The position numbers and the translations under genes are program-made. Source: Marinobacter sp. ATCH36 (lineage in GTDB: Bacteria > Pseudomonadota > Gammaproteobacteria > Pseudomonadales > Oleiphilaceae). Taken from it: a stretch of DNA of 64,000 nucleotides. Every line of letters starts with the position of its first letter. Positions within the stretch are counted from its first letter, which is position 1. Below are positions 53,595 to 62,005 of the stretch, piece after piece. The stretch spans positions 1,240,001-1,304,000 of the forward strand of contig NZ_JAMJPL010000001.1 of assembly GCF_023555055.1 (NCBI RefSeq). Direction: 5' to 3'. The notes below the pieces were generated by a model, which was not told the origin of the DNA, made no database searches, and saw only the letters and a list, made by a program, of their open reading frames with translations.

Positions 53595-53625
53595 ATTGAA
53601 AACCCTGTAGTCACTACAGGGTCAA
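53595..53625 (-). promoter_or_regulatory. MerR-type promoter with operator palindrome (CDF gene)
   Basis: ACCCTGTAGT-C-ACTACAGGGT (53602-53622) is a perfect inverted repeat. It lies between a TTGACC -35 box (53625-53620) and a TTCAAT -10 box (53600-53595) with a 19-base spacer. Over-long spacers around such palindromes are typical of promoters activated by MerR-family metal sensors. A CadR-like MerR protein is encoded 7 kb away at 60184-60642. The remainder of 53568-53827 holds no gene I can support. Confidence 0.75.
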
Positions 53626-53827
53626 CTCTCTTCGAGACTTTTTGCGGAAGAAATTGGCTCTGGAATTGAAGAAATGCGATTCAAAAAAAATATTGTGAGT
53701 TTTAGTTGGGTGTCGTATTCGTTTATGTGCGCTCTCAGGGCTGCTGTTTACAGGAGCTTGACATATACGAGGGAACTGGCCAATCTCTGTACAAATTATC
53801 ATAAAAGCCGATTTCGGTGGGTCAGTT

Positions 53828-54751
53828 ATGCTTGGAAACACCTTTTCAACGGCAGGATTCGACCGCTGGATCAGTGATGTTAATCAGATCTGTGGACCTT
53901 TTTCGGCAGAACCTCTCAAAGAGGAATTCTCCGGAAACATAAGCAAGATGGGATCCAGCGCCCTGGATATGTCCCGGGTTACCATTCGTGGCGCTCAGCT
54001 TGTTCGTGGCCGAAGCGAAATCCGCCGCTGTGTCGCGCCTGAGTTTTTCTGCGTGTTTCAGCTTCGGGGAAAGTCGCGGGTAGAGCAGGCTGGGAACGGG
54101 TCTATTCTCCAGGCAGGGGATATTGTTCTGGTTGATTCGGCTCTTCCGTTCAGCTTTACCTATGACAACGAGTCGGAGCAGATTTCGTTGATCCTCCCCC
54201 GCCCAATCATAGAGCGAACGCTGAATCTGTCAGGAATCGAGCTTGGTGTCCGAATTCCCTCCGATAGCCATATTGCACATGTGGCAAACCTGTTGATTGG
54301 CGGAGCAGCCGATTACGACAATCTTGACAAGGAGGAAGGCGCCGCGATCGTTGACTCGCTGATCATGCTGATCAAACCCTCGGTCATCCGCAGTGTGGGA
54401 CAGCACAGCCCCAGTGAGCGCGTGTTCCTTCAAGCTGCTTCCTTTATCCGGGAAAACATCGGTGAGTCTGAACTGAGCGCGCGGATGGTGGCAGACAACA
54501 CGGGAACCTCGGTTCGGGGACTCTACCGGGCGTTTTCCGCCCGTTCGCTGACCGTGTCGGGGTATATCAGAACCCAGCGGCTGGAGATGTGCGCCGATTA
54601 CCTGAAAACGTCGAAGGGCAAGGTGAACCTGACGGAAGTCGGATACCGTTTCGGCTTCGCCAGTCCCAGTGCATTTTCGACTGCCTTCAGGCAGTACTTC
54701 GGTGTGACACCCTCCAGCTTCTGCCAGGACCGCCAACGCTTTATTTCTTGA
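53828..54751 (+). CDS. feaR: AraC-family regulator, FeaR-like
   Basis: A 307-residue protein with an N-terminal AraC-binding-like domain (FFCVFQLRGKSRVEQ, LQAGDIVLVDSALPFSFTY) and a C-terminal AraC DNA-binding domain (VRGLYRAFSA, LTEVGYRFGFASPSAFSTAFRQYFG). This architecture, plus feaB and an amine-oxidase gene as neighbours, fits FeaR, the activator of tyramine and phenylethylamine breakdown in E. coli. It ends inside the 3' end of the convergent feaB by 11 bases. Confidence 0.8.
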   Translation: MLGNTFSTAGFDRWISDVNQICGPFSAEPLKEEFSGNISKMGSSALDMSRVTIRGAQLVRGRSEIRRCVAPEFFCVFQLRGKSRVEQAGNGSILQAGDIVLVDSALPFSFTYDNESEQISLILPRPIIERTLNLSGIELGVRIPSDSHIAHVANLLIGGAADYDNLDKEEGAAIVDSLIMLIKPSVIRSVGQHSPSERVFLQAASFIRENIGESELSARMVADNTGTSVRGLYRAFSARSLTVSGYIRTQRLEMCADYLKTSKGKVNLTEVGYRFGFASPSAFSTAFRQYFGVTPSSFCQDRQRFIS

Positions 54752-56150
54752 TGCTGATAACTCTGGGCTGGGTCACCGCTTTCAGCCCTTCCAGACCAAA
54801 CTCTACCCCATAGCCGGAAGCTTTATTGCCGCCGAAGGGCACCATTGGGTGGATTGCCCCGTGCTGGTTGATCCAGACGGTTCCGGCTTCCATTCTCATG
54901 GCAACCGGCTCGGCTTCCTCCGGGCTGTTGGCCCAGACCGAGGCGCCGAGGGCAGCTGACAAGCCGTTCGCGGAAGCGACCGCTTCGTCCAGGTTTTTGT
55001 AACGGATGATGGGCAGAGCCGGGCCGAACTGCTCCTCATCCACCAGCCTGTGACCATCCTTGACATTGCCCACCAGTGTCACAGGCAGAAAGTAGCCGGT
55101 GTCAGGAACATCACCGAATTCCATGACATCGCAGCCATTGGCCCGGGCATCGTCGACCAGCTCTTTCACCTTGTTGTACTGCATCTCGTTCTGAAGCGGA
55201 CCGACCAGGTTGTTCTCGTTCATGCCGTCACCAATGGGCATCTGGCGGGCAAGATTGCTGAGGGCGGCAACCACCGAGTCGTAGTCATTATCGTGGACAT
55301 ACAACCGCTTGATGCACGCGCAGGTCTGTCCCATGTTCAGGAAGGCACCCCAGAAAAGACCTTCCGCAATGGCCGTGGCGTCCGTGCCGGGAACCACGAT
55401 GGCAGCATCATTGCCGCCAAGTTCCAGCGTGATCGGCGCGAGGTTTCGCGACGAGGCTTCGATGATACGCCGGCCTGTCGCCTCGCTGCCCGTGAACATG
55501 ATCTTGTCGATGTCGGGATGGCTGGTCAGCGCGGCCCCGATACGACCGTCCCCAGAAATGGTGTTCAGAACACCCGCGGGCAGTACCTGATTGATCAGCC
55601 GAACCATTTCCAGGGTCGCAATCGGCGTATATTCGGAGGGTTTGAGAACCACCGTGTTGCCCATGCGGATGGCAGGAATGATTTGCCAGATGGCGATCAT
55701 CAGAGGCCAGTTCCAGGGGGCAATCGCTGCCACAACGCCCAGTGGCACCCGGTGCAAAACGTCCTTGCGTTCTTCGTCCTCGTGGACGGTTTCCGGGGGC
55801 AGTGCCAGTGCTGCTGGTACCTGTGTCCAACCCACGCAGGCCTGCATCTCGAAGCGGGAACCGGGGCCAGAGAGGGGTTTGCCCTGCTCCCGGGTGATTA
55901 GTTCGGCCAGGTATTCCGAGTTGTCCTGAAGTACCTGGGCAATGCGGGTGACTGTTTCCTGACGCTCCTGATCACTGGCCCTCGCCCAGACTTTCTGTGC
56001 GTTGCGGGCAGCTGTGACGGCGTCGTTCACATCCTGCTCTCTGCTCAGAGGTGCTAACCCCAGAGAGTCGCCAGTGGCAGGATTGAAAATTTCCTGGTGA
56101 TCGGTTGCTTCAACCGCTTTGCCGTTCACCAGATTAGTGTAGGTTTGCAT
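54741..56150 (-). CDS. feaB: Aldehyde dehydrogenase, probable phenylacetaldehyde dehydrogenase
   Basis: A 469-residue NAD(P)-dependent aldehyde dehydrogenase. Motifs: VVAAIAPWNWPLMIAIWQI near residue 140, the glutamate in ITLELGGNDAAIVV near 240, and the nucleophilic cysteine in NMGQTCACIKRLYV near 275. Proximity to a copper amine oxidase and feaR suggests it oxidises the aromatic aldehyde made by the oxidase. The substrate is inferred from context. Confidence 0.85.
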   Translation of the reverse strand: MQTYTNLVNGKAVEATDHQEIFNPATGDSLGLAPLSREQDVNDAVTAARNAQKVWARASDQERQETVTRIAQVLQDNSEYLAELITREQGKPLSGPGSRFEMQACVGWTQVPAALALPPETVHEDEERKDVLHRVPLGVVAAIAPWNWPLMIAIWQIIPAIRMGNTVVLKPSEYTPIATLEMVRLINQVLPAGVLNTISGDGRIGAALTSHPDIDKIMFTGSEATGRRIIEASSRNLAPITLELGGNDAAIVVPGTDATAIAEGLFWGAFLNMGQTCACIKRLYVHDNDYDSVVAALSNLARQMPIGDGMNENNLVGPLQNEMQYNKVKELVDDARANGCDVMEFGDVPDTGYFLPVTLVGNVKDGHRLVDEEQFGPALPIIRYKNLDEAVASANGLSAALGASVWANSPEEAEPVAMRMEAGTVWINQHGAIHPMVPFGGNKASGYGVEFGLEGLKAVTQPRVISIKK

Positions 56151-56198
56151 GACAATGCTCTCCCGAGAGTATTCTTTGAGCTAAAGTGAATAGCCCCT

Positions 56199-56232
56199 GA
56201 AGCTGCCCACGGTTCTGTACCTGGGCAGCTTC
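56199..56232. other. Hairpin between porin and feaB
   Basis: GAAGCTGCCCA (56199-56209) pairs with TGGGCAGCTTC (56222-56232) around a 12-base loop, followed on the plus strand by a short T run. It lies in the gap between the porin and feaB. It may lower read-through or protect mRNA ends; no strong T run follows on the minus strand. Confidence 0.5.
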
Positions 56233-56257
56233 GCTTTTAGGGACTTATGGAGTCGGA

Positions 56258-57598
56258 TCAGAACGGAACGATGGCAATGATCTGAGCGTACGTATTGGTG
56301 TCGTTGCCGCCGATCTGGCTGCCACCCTCGGCGTCACTGTTGTCTGGCATATAGAAGCCAACCAGAGGACTGATAATCAGATGCGGCGCTGCCACCCACT
56401 CGGCATAAAGATCCACTTCCTGAGCGTTCAGGTTTCCGGTACCGCCTGCGGTATCGGTGAAGTCAAAGAAGAGAGCGCCGATACTGAGTGTTTCTGAGGG
56501 GTTTGCCTTCAGGCCCAGGTGATGCACGGAGGCGTCGGAGTTGAATGGCCCCGCGTAGTTAGCAGCGACCTCACCCTGGAACCAGGTGCCATAGCCACGG
56601 TTGAAACCGAAGAACAGCGGATCGAAACCCTCATCAAAGCTCGAATATCGATAGTTGACGCTGGGTGACCAGTTAATCTCGCTGAAGGTCCAGCCGGCTT
56701 CGGCGTACCACGCCTTGGCATTCTTATCAGAGCCTTCTCCGGCTTCCTGATTGACAAATTCAGCAGACAGGAACAGGTTCTCGACACCCGCATTGCCCTG
56801 ATAGCGGAGGCTCGTGGTTTGTTGCCCGTCTCTTGAGCCATACCCCAGGATGGGAGCGAAGGTGTCATCAACGTCCAGCCCTTCGATATAAGCCAGACCA
56901 AAGGTACCTTGAGAGGTCACATACTCGGTATTTAAGCCTGCCAGCTCCATTTCCGCCTGGGCTTTATTGTCAGAGGCCAGCCAGAACAGGTCGGCGCGCA
57001 GGCCCTCCGAGCCTCCAACACGGGCGATGGCCGTCTCGTCAAACGCCTTGCGGGCTGCGAGCCAGTAGGCGCCGCCCCGGTCAAAGTCCAGTCCCCCACC
57101 ATTCAGAGCATCGCCAAAGTTCAGGGCATCACTATTGATCAGGAAACCGTCGCCAATAGTAAACTGCTGACGCCCAACGGAAAGATCGAGGCCGTTCTCT
57201 CCGAGCGCAGGAATCAGATTGCCGGAGCGCCAGCCAAGGTAGGCATCTTCCAGTTTGGTTTCCCGCTCATTACCGGACGTAATGCCCCCGGCATCGCCAT
57301 CGCCCCAGGTGCCAGAGGAGACCAGATTAACCGCACCGTAAACACGGCTGTCCGAGCCGAAACTCTGGCTTCCCGACAGCCCGTACTTGACGTAACCTTC
57401 CTGCCACTCTGAATCACCGGCTTGCGATTTTGCGCCAATGTTGTAGGTCTCTGAACTGGAAAAAACACCCAGAGCTGCTTCAATATCTACGTTTAGTTCC
57501 GTGCCGTTCTTGTCGTAAAAATTGTAGGCCGAAGCGGGTGCCGATAATCCGGCCACGGCCAGAGCGATAATGCTTTTTATGAAACGCTGATTTTTCAT
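56258..57598 (-). CDS. Outer-membrane porin, alginate-export-like
   Basis: A 446-residue protein with a signal peptide (IIALAVAGLSAPASA) and strand-rich sequence ending IIAIVPF, an aromatic C-terminal residue typical of porins. Segments such as KLEDAYLGWRSGN, LDLSVGRQQFTIGDGFLIN and WYAEAGWTF resemble the alginate-export-type barrel family. It sits between the amine oxidase and feaB on the same strand, so it may let aromatic amines cross the outer membrane. That role is inferred from position. Confidence 0.7.
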   Translation of the reverse strand: MKNQRFIKSIIALAVAGLSAPASAYNFYDKNGTELNVDIEAALGVFSSSETYNIGAKSQAGDSEWQEGYVKYGLSGSQSFGSDSRVYGAVNLVSSGTWGDGDAGGITSGNERETKLEDAYLGWRSGNLIPALGENGLDLSVGRQQFTIGDGFLINSDALNFGDALNGGGLDFDRGGAYWLAARKAFDETAIARVGGSEGLRADLFWLASDNKAQAEMELAGLNTEYVTSQGTFGLAYIEGLDVDDTFAPILGYGSRDGQQTTSLRYQGNAGVENLFLSAEFVNQEAGEGSDKNAKAWYAEAGWTFSEINWSPSVNYRYSSFDEGFDPLFFGFNRGYGTWFQGEVAANYAGPFNSDASVHHLGLKANPSETLSIGALFFDFTDTAGGTGNLNAQEVDLYAEWVAAPHLIISPLVGFYMPDNSDAEGGSQIGGNDTNTYAQIIAIVPF

Positions 57599-57688
57599 TT
57601 TTCTGATTCCCGTAAATCTGTTTATTGTGACCAGGCTTCCCTGCCTGAATTATTTCCCGTTCCGTACGAATCAGTTCCCCGGCTTCCG

Positions 57689-59947
57689 TTACTTGGGCAG
57701 ATTCAAAGTGGGAGTCTGGTCGAAGAAGTTCCAGGGTTTCAGCATTGAGTGGACATACTCGGTGGGCATAATCGGCCACTCCTCCGCCCGCGCTACGTGA
57801 GTCGCGCCGGTGGTCATCCAGAGCACCGTGTCGACGTTCTCAATGGACTCGTTGTCCGCGATAAAGGTTTGCAGCCCCGTATCGGTTTTCGCCCGGTTAG
57901 GGTACTTGCCCTCCGGAAAGCGCTCCTCGGGTTTGTACTTCGTGACCCAGATCTGCTTATCCATAAAACTGACTCGTTTATACAGCCACTCGTCCTCGCT
58001 GAATAAAGCGCCCTTGGCGATGGGGTGTGTGCCACCGGCAAAGGGGATAATCTGGTAGCCAACCGGGTAGCCCATGCGGTTCTCTTTATTGGGGTTGGTC
58101 ATTAAACGGATGGTCGATGGATCAAACTTCTGAACCGACTCCTGCTCTGTAGCTACCGTGCGCTCTTTGGTAATCATGACGCTCTTGCGTGGGCCGCCGG
58201 CAGTGTTTTCCGCAACAACGGGGTCGATTTCCTGCAGGCTGTTCCGAGCGCCGTCAACATCCAGGTCCAGCCGGAAGTTGTAAATATGCTGGTGAGTGGT
58301 ACCCACGATGTTGTGGTCAATGAGGGTTCCGTAGCGGGTATCTTCCTCTGCCGTTTCGTCATGGATTGTGCGGGATTTCACGGCTTTGACGGCTTCGACT
58401 CCCGATGCTCCGACGGTCAGCTGAATATTGCCGTTGGCCATGAAAATCCAGTCAAACATGTAGTCATAGTTGCCAATTGTGCTGACCCAGCGCACAACCA
58501 GTTCCCGCCGCTGCCGGCTCTCGTTGCCGGGGCTGCTGCCCAGCATTTCGGTGTGCTTGAATTCCGGCCCGGCGTAACGTTCAAAAATGGCTACCGCATT
58601 TGGAATGGTGAAGGGTTCGCCCCCGTTATCTACCAGTGTGGCAGGCATTAACGTGGCGTTATTCGGGGTATCCACGCCCCCCTCCAGAGGAGAGGTAAGA
58701 TTTCCCATGCCATAGTCACCGGAGTCCAGATAGGCTTTAAAATACCAGCCAACATCGGGATCGCCGTAGGGTACGATCATCCCGCCCAGGGATCCCTCGT
58801 ACATGACTTTGCGTTTCTCACCCTGGTCGTTGTAAGTCAATGTCGAAATCACCGGGCCAACGCGCGAGTTCAACTTGAGGTGGAAGTCCCAGTTTTGCCA
58901 CTGAACGGTATTGCCAGACATGGAAACGCTAGGGCCTTCAGGCTGCACCACCATCAGGGGCTTCACATCGGCCATTTTTTCCTGGTCGCGCCCGTCGTAG
59001 GGGCGGGGCGTCATAGGTACCGGGATGACGCCATCGTCCTCAATCTTGAGAATGCTCTTTTTTTCAAGATCCACGACGGCTACGAGATTTTCAATCGGGT
59101 GCGCCCAGTAGTTGCCGTCACCGATATCGAGGTAAGAGACAACTTTCAGAAGCTTTAACTCGTGCTTCAGATGATCGTCCCCACCGAAGTAGCCGACGGT
59201 AAGCGGCGTTGCAACCACGTTTTCTACATCATCGATACCGCGCTTTTTCAATGCTTTTTTGTAGGCTTCACTGTTTGAGACGATTTCTTGAACCGCTAAA
59301 AAGTCATCAAAAGTCACCATGCCGTGGGCATCTTCGATATGCTCCCAATGGACCACTGATTCCGAATCCAGATCAACCATACCCTCGAAGACTTTCCGGC
59401 CATCGACAACTGTAAAAACAGCCTGGCGGGTAAATTCATGGTCTTCGCCAAAAGACCACTCCCAGACTTTTTCTTTGCTGGGGTCGGCGAGTCTGATTTG
59501 TGTAAAGCGGGTTGTGTCTTTCCAGTGCTTGGAAGCCTTGACCACATTCGCAGCCCTGGTCATTTCCTCAGCCGTTAGTGGGTCCAGCGGGTGGGTTTTA
59601 TTGCCAATGCTAATATTTTGGGAAACCTGACCTGAGAACAGGTCGTGGGCAAAGCTTCGCTCTACGAGTACTTCGCCGTCGTGCAGTTTCGCGGGTGCTG
59701 ACAGCTCAATCTCATCACCATTGAAATACGCCCTTGTCTCTCCAAGTGGGACCCGGATTTTCGTGTCTCCGGACATAATTATCAGTTCGCTTTTGTCTTC
59801 ACTGAGTTGATGGCTGGCACCCGATGAATTCAGTGCTTGAGAAATGGGCATATAATCCGCCGAACCACCGTGCGCCAGTGCCATTGGGCTGGCAACGAGC
59901 AACGACGAGGCCAGTGCGACCGAGAGTGCGAGTTTATTTTTATACAT
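57689..59947 (-). CDS. tynA: Copper-containing primary amine oxidase
   Basis: A 752-residue periplasmic enzyme that oxidises primary amines to aldehydes, H2O2 and ammonia. Signal peptide: LALSVALASSLLVASPMALA. The catalytic base is in YLDSGDYGMGN, the tyrosine that becomes topaquinone in STIGNYDYMFDW, and copper histidines in THQHIYNFRLD and PTEYVHSMLKPWNFFD. The ATG has AGGAG upstream. With porin and feaB it forms a probable operon, with FeaR as likely activator. The 236 bases upstream should carry its promoter; no gene there. Confidence 0.95.
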   Translation of the reverse strand: MYKNKLALSVALASSLLVASPMALAHGGSADYMPISQALNSSGASHQLSEDKSELIIMSGDTKIRVPLGETRAYFNGDEIELSAPAKLHDGEVLVERSFAHDLFSGQVSQNISIGNKTHPLDPLTAEEMTRAANVVKASKHWKDTTRFTQIRLADPSKEKVWEWSFGEDHEFTRQAVFTVVDGRKVFEGMVDLDSESVVHWEHIEDAHGMVTFDDFLAVQEIVSNSEAYKKALKKRGIDDVENVVATPLTVGYFGGDDHLKHELKLLKVVSYLDIGDGNYWAHPIENLVAVVDLEKKSILKIEDDGVIPVPMTPRPYDGRDQEKMADVKPLMVVQPEGPSVSMSGNTVQWQNWDFHLKLNSRVGPVISTLTYNDQGEKRKVMYEGSLGGMIVPYGDPDVGWYFKAYLDSGDYGMGNLTSPLEGGVDTPNNATLMPATLVDNGGEPFTIPNAVAIFERYAGPEFKHTEMLGSSPGNESRQRRELVVRWVSTIGNYDYMFDWIFMANGNIQLTVGASGVEAVKAVKSRTIHDETAEEDTRYGTLIDHNIVGTTHQHIYNFRLDLDVDGARNSLQEIDPVVAENTAGGPRKSVMITKERTVATEQESVQKFDPSTIRLMTNPNKENRMGYPVGYQIIPFAGGTHPIAKGALFSEDEWLYKRVSFMDKQIWVTKYKPEERFPEGKYPNRAKTDTGLQTFIADNESIENVDTVLWMTTGATHVARAEEWPIMPTEYVHSMLKPWNFFDQTPTLNLPK

Positions 59948-60183
59948 AATGACTCCTGACAATGTTTACTTTGTGCATTAGAAACAGTTCAGCCGAGCTG
60001 GCAATGCCATCCTGGCTGTTCCAGGGGCGGACCTAACCGTGCATCTGTAAGACATAGGAATATCATTTCAGCGGCGCGGAGGCTTTTGAATGACTGCCAG
60101 AGTTTTTTCGAATCGTGCCGGATGGAGCTGAGATAGGGTTTATGCTTCAGCGGAGGACGAGTTATTGGATGGTTGGAAAAGTT

Positions 60184-60642
60184 TCAGTGGTTACCTGGGC
60201 CATGGGTGCCGGGAATGTGATTGTGGCGATCCTCCGGTTCCGGAGTTTCAAGCTCCGCGCTCAATCCGCCTAGAATGCCACATTCCCGCACCGTGCGGCC
60301 ATCGGAGCAGGCTTCCTGAAGTTGCTCGAGTGTATCTTTCAGGCTCGCCAATTCATTCAGTCTCTCACGAACATGATTCAGATGGCGTGCCAGCAGGGCA
60401 TCCACTTCGCTGCAGTCGGCATCTGGCTGGTCGGCAAGACGGATCAGTTCGCGGATTTCATCCTGGGCCATGTCCAGATTGCGGCAGCGTTTGATAAACT
60501 GCAGACGGTCCAGATGGCTTTGGCGGTAGTGCCGATAGCCGCTGGCCTGCCTCTCAGGTTCAGGCACCAGACCGATTTTCTCGTAGTAGCGAATGGTTTC
60601 CACCGGAATGCCGGTTGCTTTTGATATTTCGCCTATCTTCAC
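60184..60642 (-). CDS. cadR: MerR-family metal sensor, CadR/PbrR-like
   Basis: A 152-residue MerR protein starting VKIGEISKATGIPVETIRYYE (GTG start, overlapping the preceding stop as GTGA). The dimer helix ends in DCSEVDALL with one cysteine; the metal loop has ACSDGRTVRECGILGGL with two more, the arrangement of Cd(II)/Pb(II) sensors. The histidine-rich tail (EDRHNHIPGTHGPGNH) is a CadR feature. It is directly downstream of a histidine-kinase remnant. Its likely target is the MerR-type promoter at 53595-53625. Confidence 0.85.
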   Translation of the reverse strand: MKIGEISKATGIPVETIRYYEKIGLVPEPERQASGYRHYRQSHLDRLQFIKRCRNLDMAQDEIRELIRLADQPDADCSEVDALLARHLNHVRERLNELASLKDTLEQLQEACSDGRTVRECGILGGLSAELETPEPEDRHNHIPGTHGPGNH

Positions 60643-60918
60643 TGTGAGTTGCCTATGTCGCCCCCCGGAAAGCAAGCCATGGCTTTGAGCCCTCCGTGTG
60701 AACCGATACTGAATGAAAGGCTACCATCATAGCGCTCGGTGATCTCCCTTGCGATGGCCAGTCCGAGACCATGCCCCGGGGTTTGTTCATCGAGTCGCAT
60801 GCCTCGAGTACCCAGTGTCGGAAGTGCCTCGGAATTAACTCCCGGGCCGTCGTCTTCAACAGCAATGAGCAATTGGTCCTCGGTTTCTGCGAGGGACAAC
60901 ACAGCGCTTTGGGCGAAC
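60639..60918 (-). pseudogene. C-terminal fragment of a copper-type sensor histidine kinase
   Basis: Only the end of the ATPase domain remains: LSLAETEDQLLIAVEDDGPGV (N/G1 boxes) and GHGLGLAIAREITERYDG (G2 box). The sensor, HAMP, H-box and the first half of the domain are missing. The frame runs on upstream as FAQSAV before sequence of the opposite-strand copB-like fragment takes over at about 60920. Context suggests a CopS/CusS-type kinase. A GTG at 60902 exists, but the fragment cannot be functional. Confidence 0.75.
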
Positions 60919-61350
60919 AGGGAGGTGAATCGTTACAGCGATTCCGATGAGGAGTTGGCGGTGATCGAGGGCGGCGCTTTTTACGGCAGCGATGGACTCG
61001 AGTTCCACTGGCTCTTCTCGGGCGAGTGGGAAGAAGCCCACAACGCCTGGGAAACTCTGGAGAACCAGTTCGTTGGCCAGATACCGGTGGATGACTTATG
61101 GGATGCCAAGGCGGGTATCCGGATTGACACACCCGAAGGCCCGGATCGGGTCTATGGGGTGCTTGGCCTTGCCGGCCTGGCGCCATACTGGTTCGAGATA
61201 GACACCAACCTGTATGTCAGCGATGAAGGCGATGCCTCGGTGGATTTCGAGGCCGAGTACGCGCTGCTGGTCACCAACTACTGGATCCTGTCTGCCGGCT
61301 TTGAAACCCTGGTGGCCTTCTCGCCTTACGTGGGTGTGGTGCACGGGTAA
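60919..61350 (+). pseudogene. Internally deleted fragment of copper resistance protein CopB
   Basis: In-frame sequence NRYSDSDEELAVIEGGAFYG, TLENQFVGQIPVDDLWDAKAG, RIDTPEGPDRVYGVLGLAGL and EAEYALLVTNYWILSAGFET matches the outer-membrane barrel of CopB. The first third, with the Met-rich N-terminus, is absent; then LVAF jumps to SPYVGVVHG, which in full-length CopB lies one to two strands further on. It ends by a stop soon after. No start codon or ribosome site remains. It faces the kinase fragment head to head, as expected after deletion of a divergent copSR-copAB core. Confidence 0.75.
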
Positions 61351-61415
61351 TGTTCTGACAGGCATTCGATGACCCAGGTCAAGGATGATTCGAACTGTTC
61401 CGCTATTCTCGATTC

Positions 61416-61432
61416 ATTCAGTTTAGATTCAG
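61416..61432 (+). promoter_or_regulatory. Direct repeats for an OmpR-type response regulator
   Basis: ATTCAG occurs at 61416-61421 and 61427-61432, an 11-base period, about 60 bases before the Met-rich protein start. Such one-turn direct repeats are typical of CopR/PhoB-family binding sites. Confidence 0.45.
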
Positions 61433-61485
61433 CTTTATGGTCTTTACTGAAGATGATGCAGTTTATGCAAGTTAAGGAGGATCTC

Positions 61486-61968
61486 ATGAACAGATTCAGC
61501 CGTTTGATTGTTTGTTCCGTTCTGGTGGCAGCACCCGCGTTGGCCTTTGCTCAGGGCAATTCCGGGCAGATGCAACGTGGAGGCATGATGGACCAGGAAC
61601 AAATGCAGCAAATGCAGGAAAACATGTCACGAATGCAGAGCATGATGCAGGAAATGCGCAACGCTAAGTCAGATGCTGAGCGTGAGCAAATCCGGCAAAA
61701 GCACATGGAGTCGATGCAGGAGCACATGGGCATGATGCGTGGCGGAATGATGGGCAACGGTCAAGGCATGATGGGCCAGGGAGGCCAGGGCCAGGGAATG
61801 ATGAATAATCAGGGCAACAAACAGTCCGGCAATGGCCAGGGCAACCGTGCCGGTGGTGCCGGAATGGACAATCAGCAGCGTCTGGAGATGATGGAGAACC
61901 GCATGAATCAGATGCAACTCATGATGGAGCAGATGCTGGAGCACCAGCGCCAACAGAACCGGAACTGA
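61486..61968 (+). CDS. Periplasmic methionine-rich protein, probable copper binder
   Basis: A 160-residue protein with signal peptide LIVCSVLVAAPALAFA, then low-complexity sequence dominated by Met, Gln and Gly (QMQRGGMMDQEQMQQMQEN, HMGMMRGGMMGNGQGMMGQG). The ends are predicted helical (EREQIRQKHMESMQ; RLEMMENRMNQMQLMMEQM). Met-rich periplasmic proteins commonly bind Cu(I) or Ag(I), and the copB and copS remnants next door support copper. AAGGAGG precedes the ATG at 61486; upstream frames are less likely. No catalytic domain is recognised. Confidence 0.75.
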   Translation: MNRFSRLIVCSVLVAAPALAFAQGNSGQMQRGGMMDQEQMQQMQENMSRMQSMMQEMRNAKSDAEREQIRQKHMESMQEHMGMMRGGMMGNGQGMMGQGGQGQGMMNNQGNKQSGNGQGNRAGGAGMDNQQRLEMMENRMNQMQLMMEQMLEHQRQQNRN

Positions 61969-62005
61969 TTTCTGTCCCGCATCCAGTTGGCAGGGCGGCA
62001 GTTGG

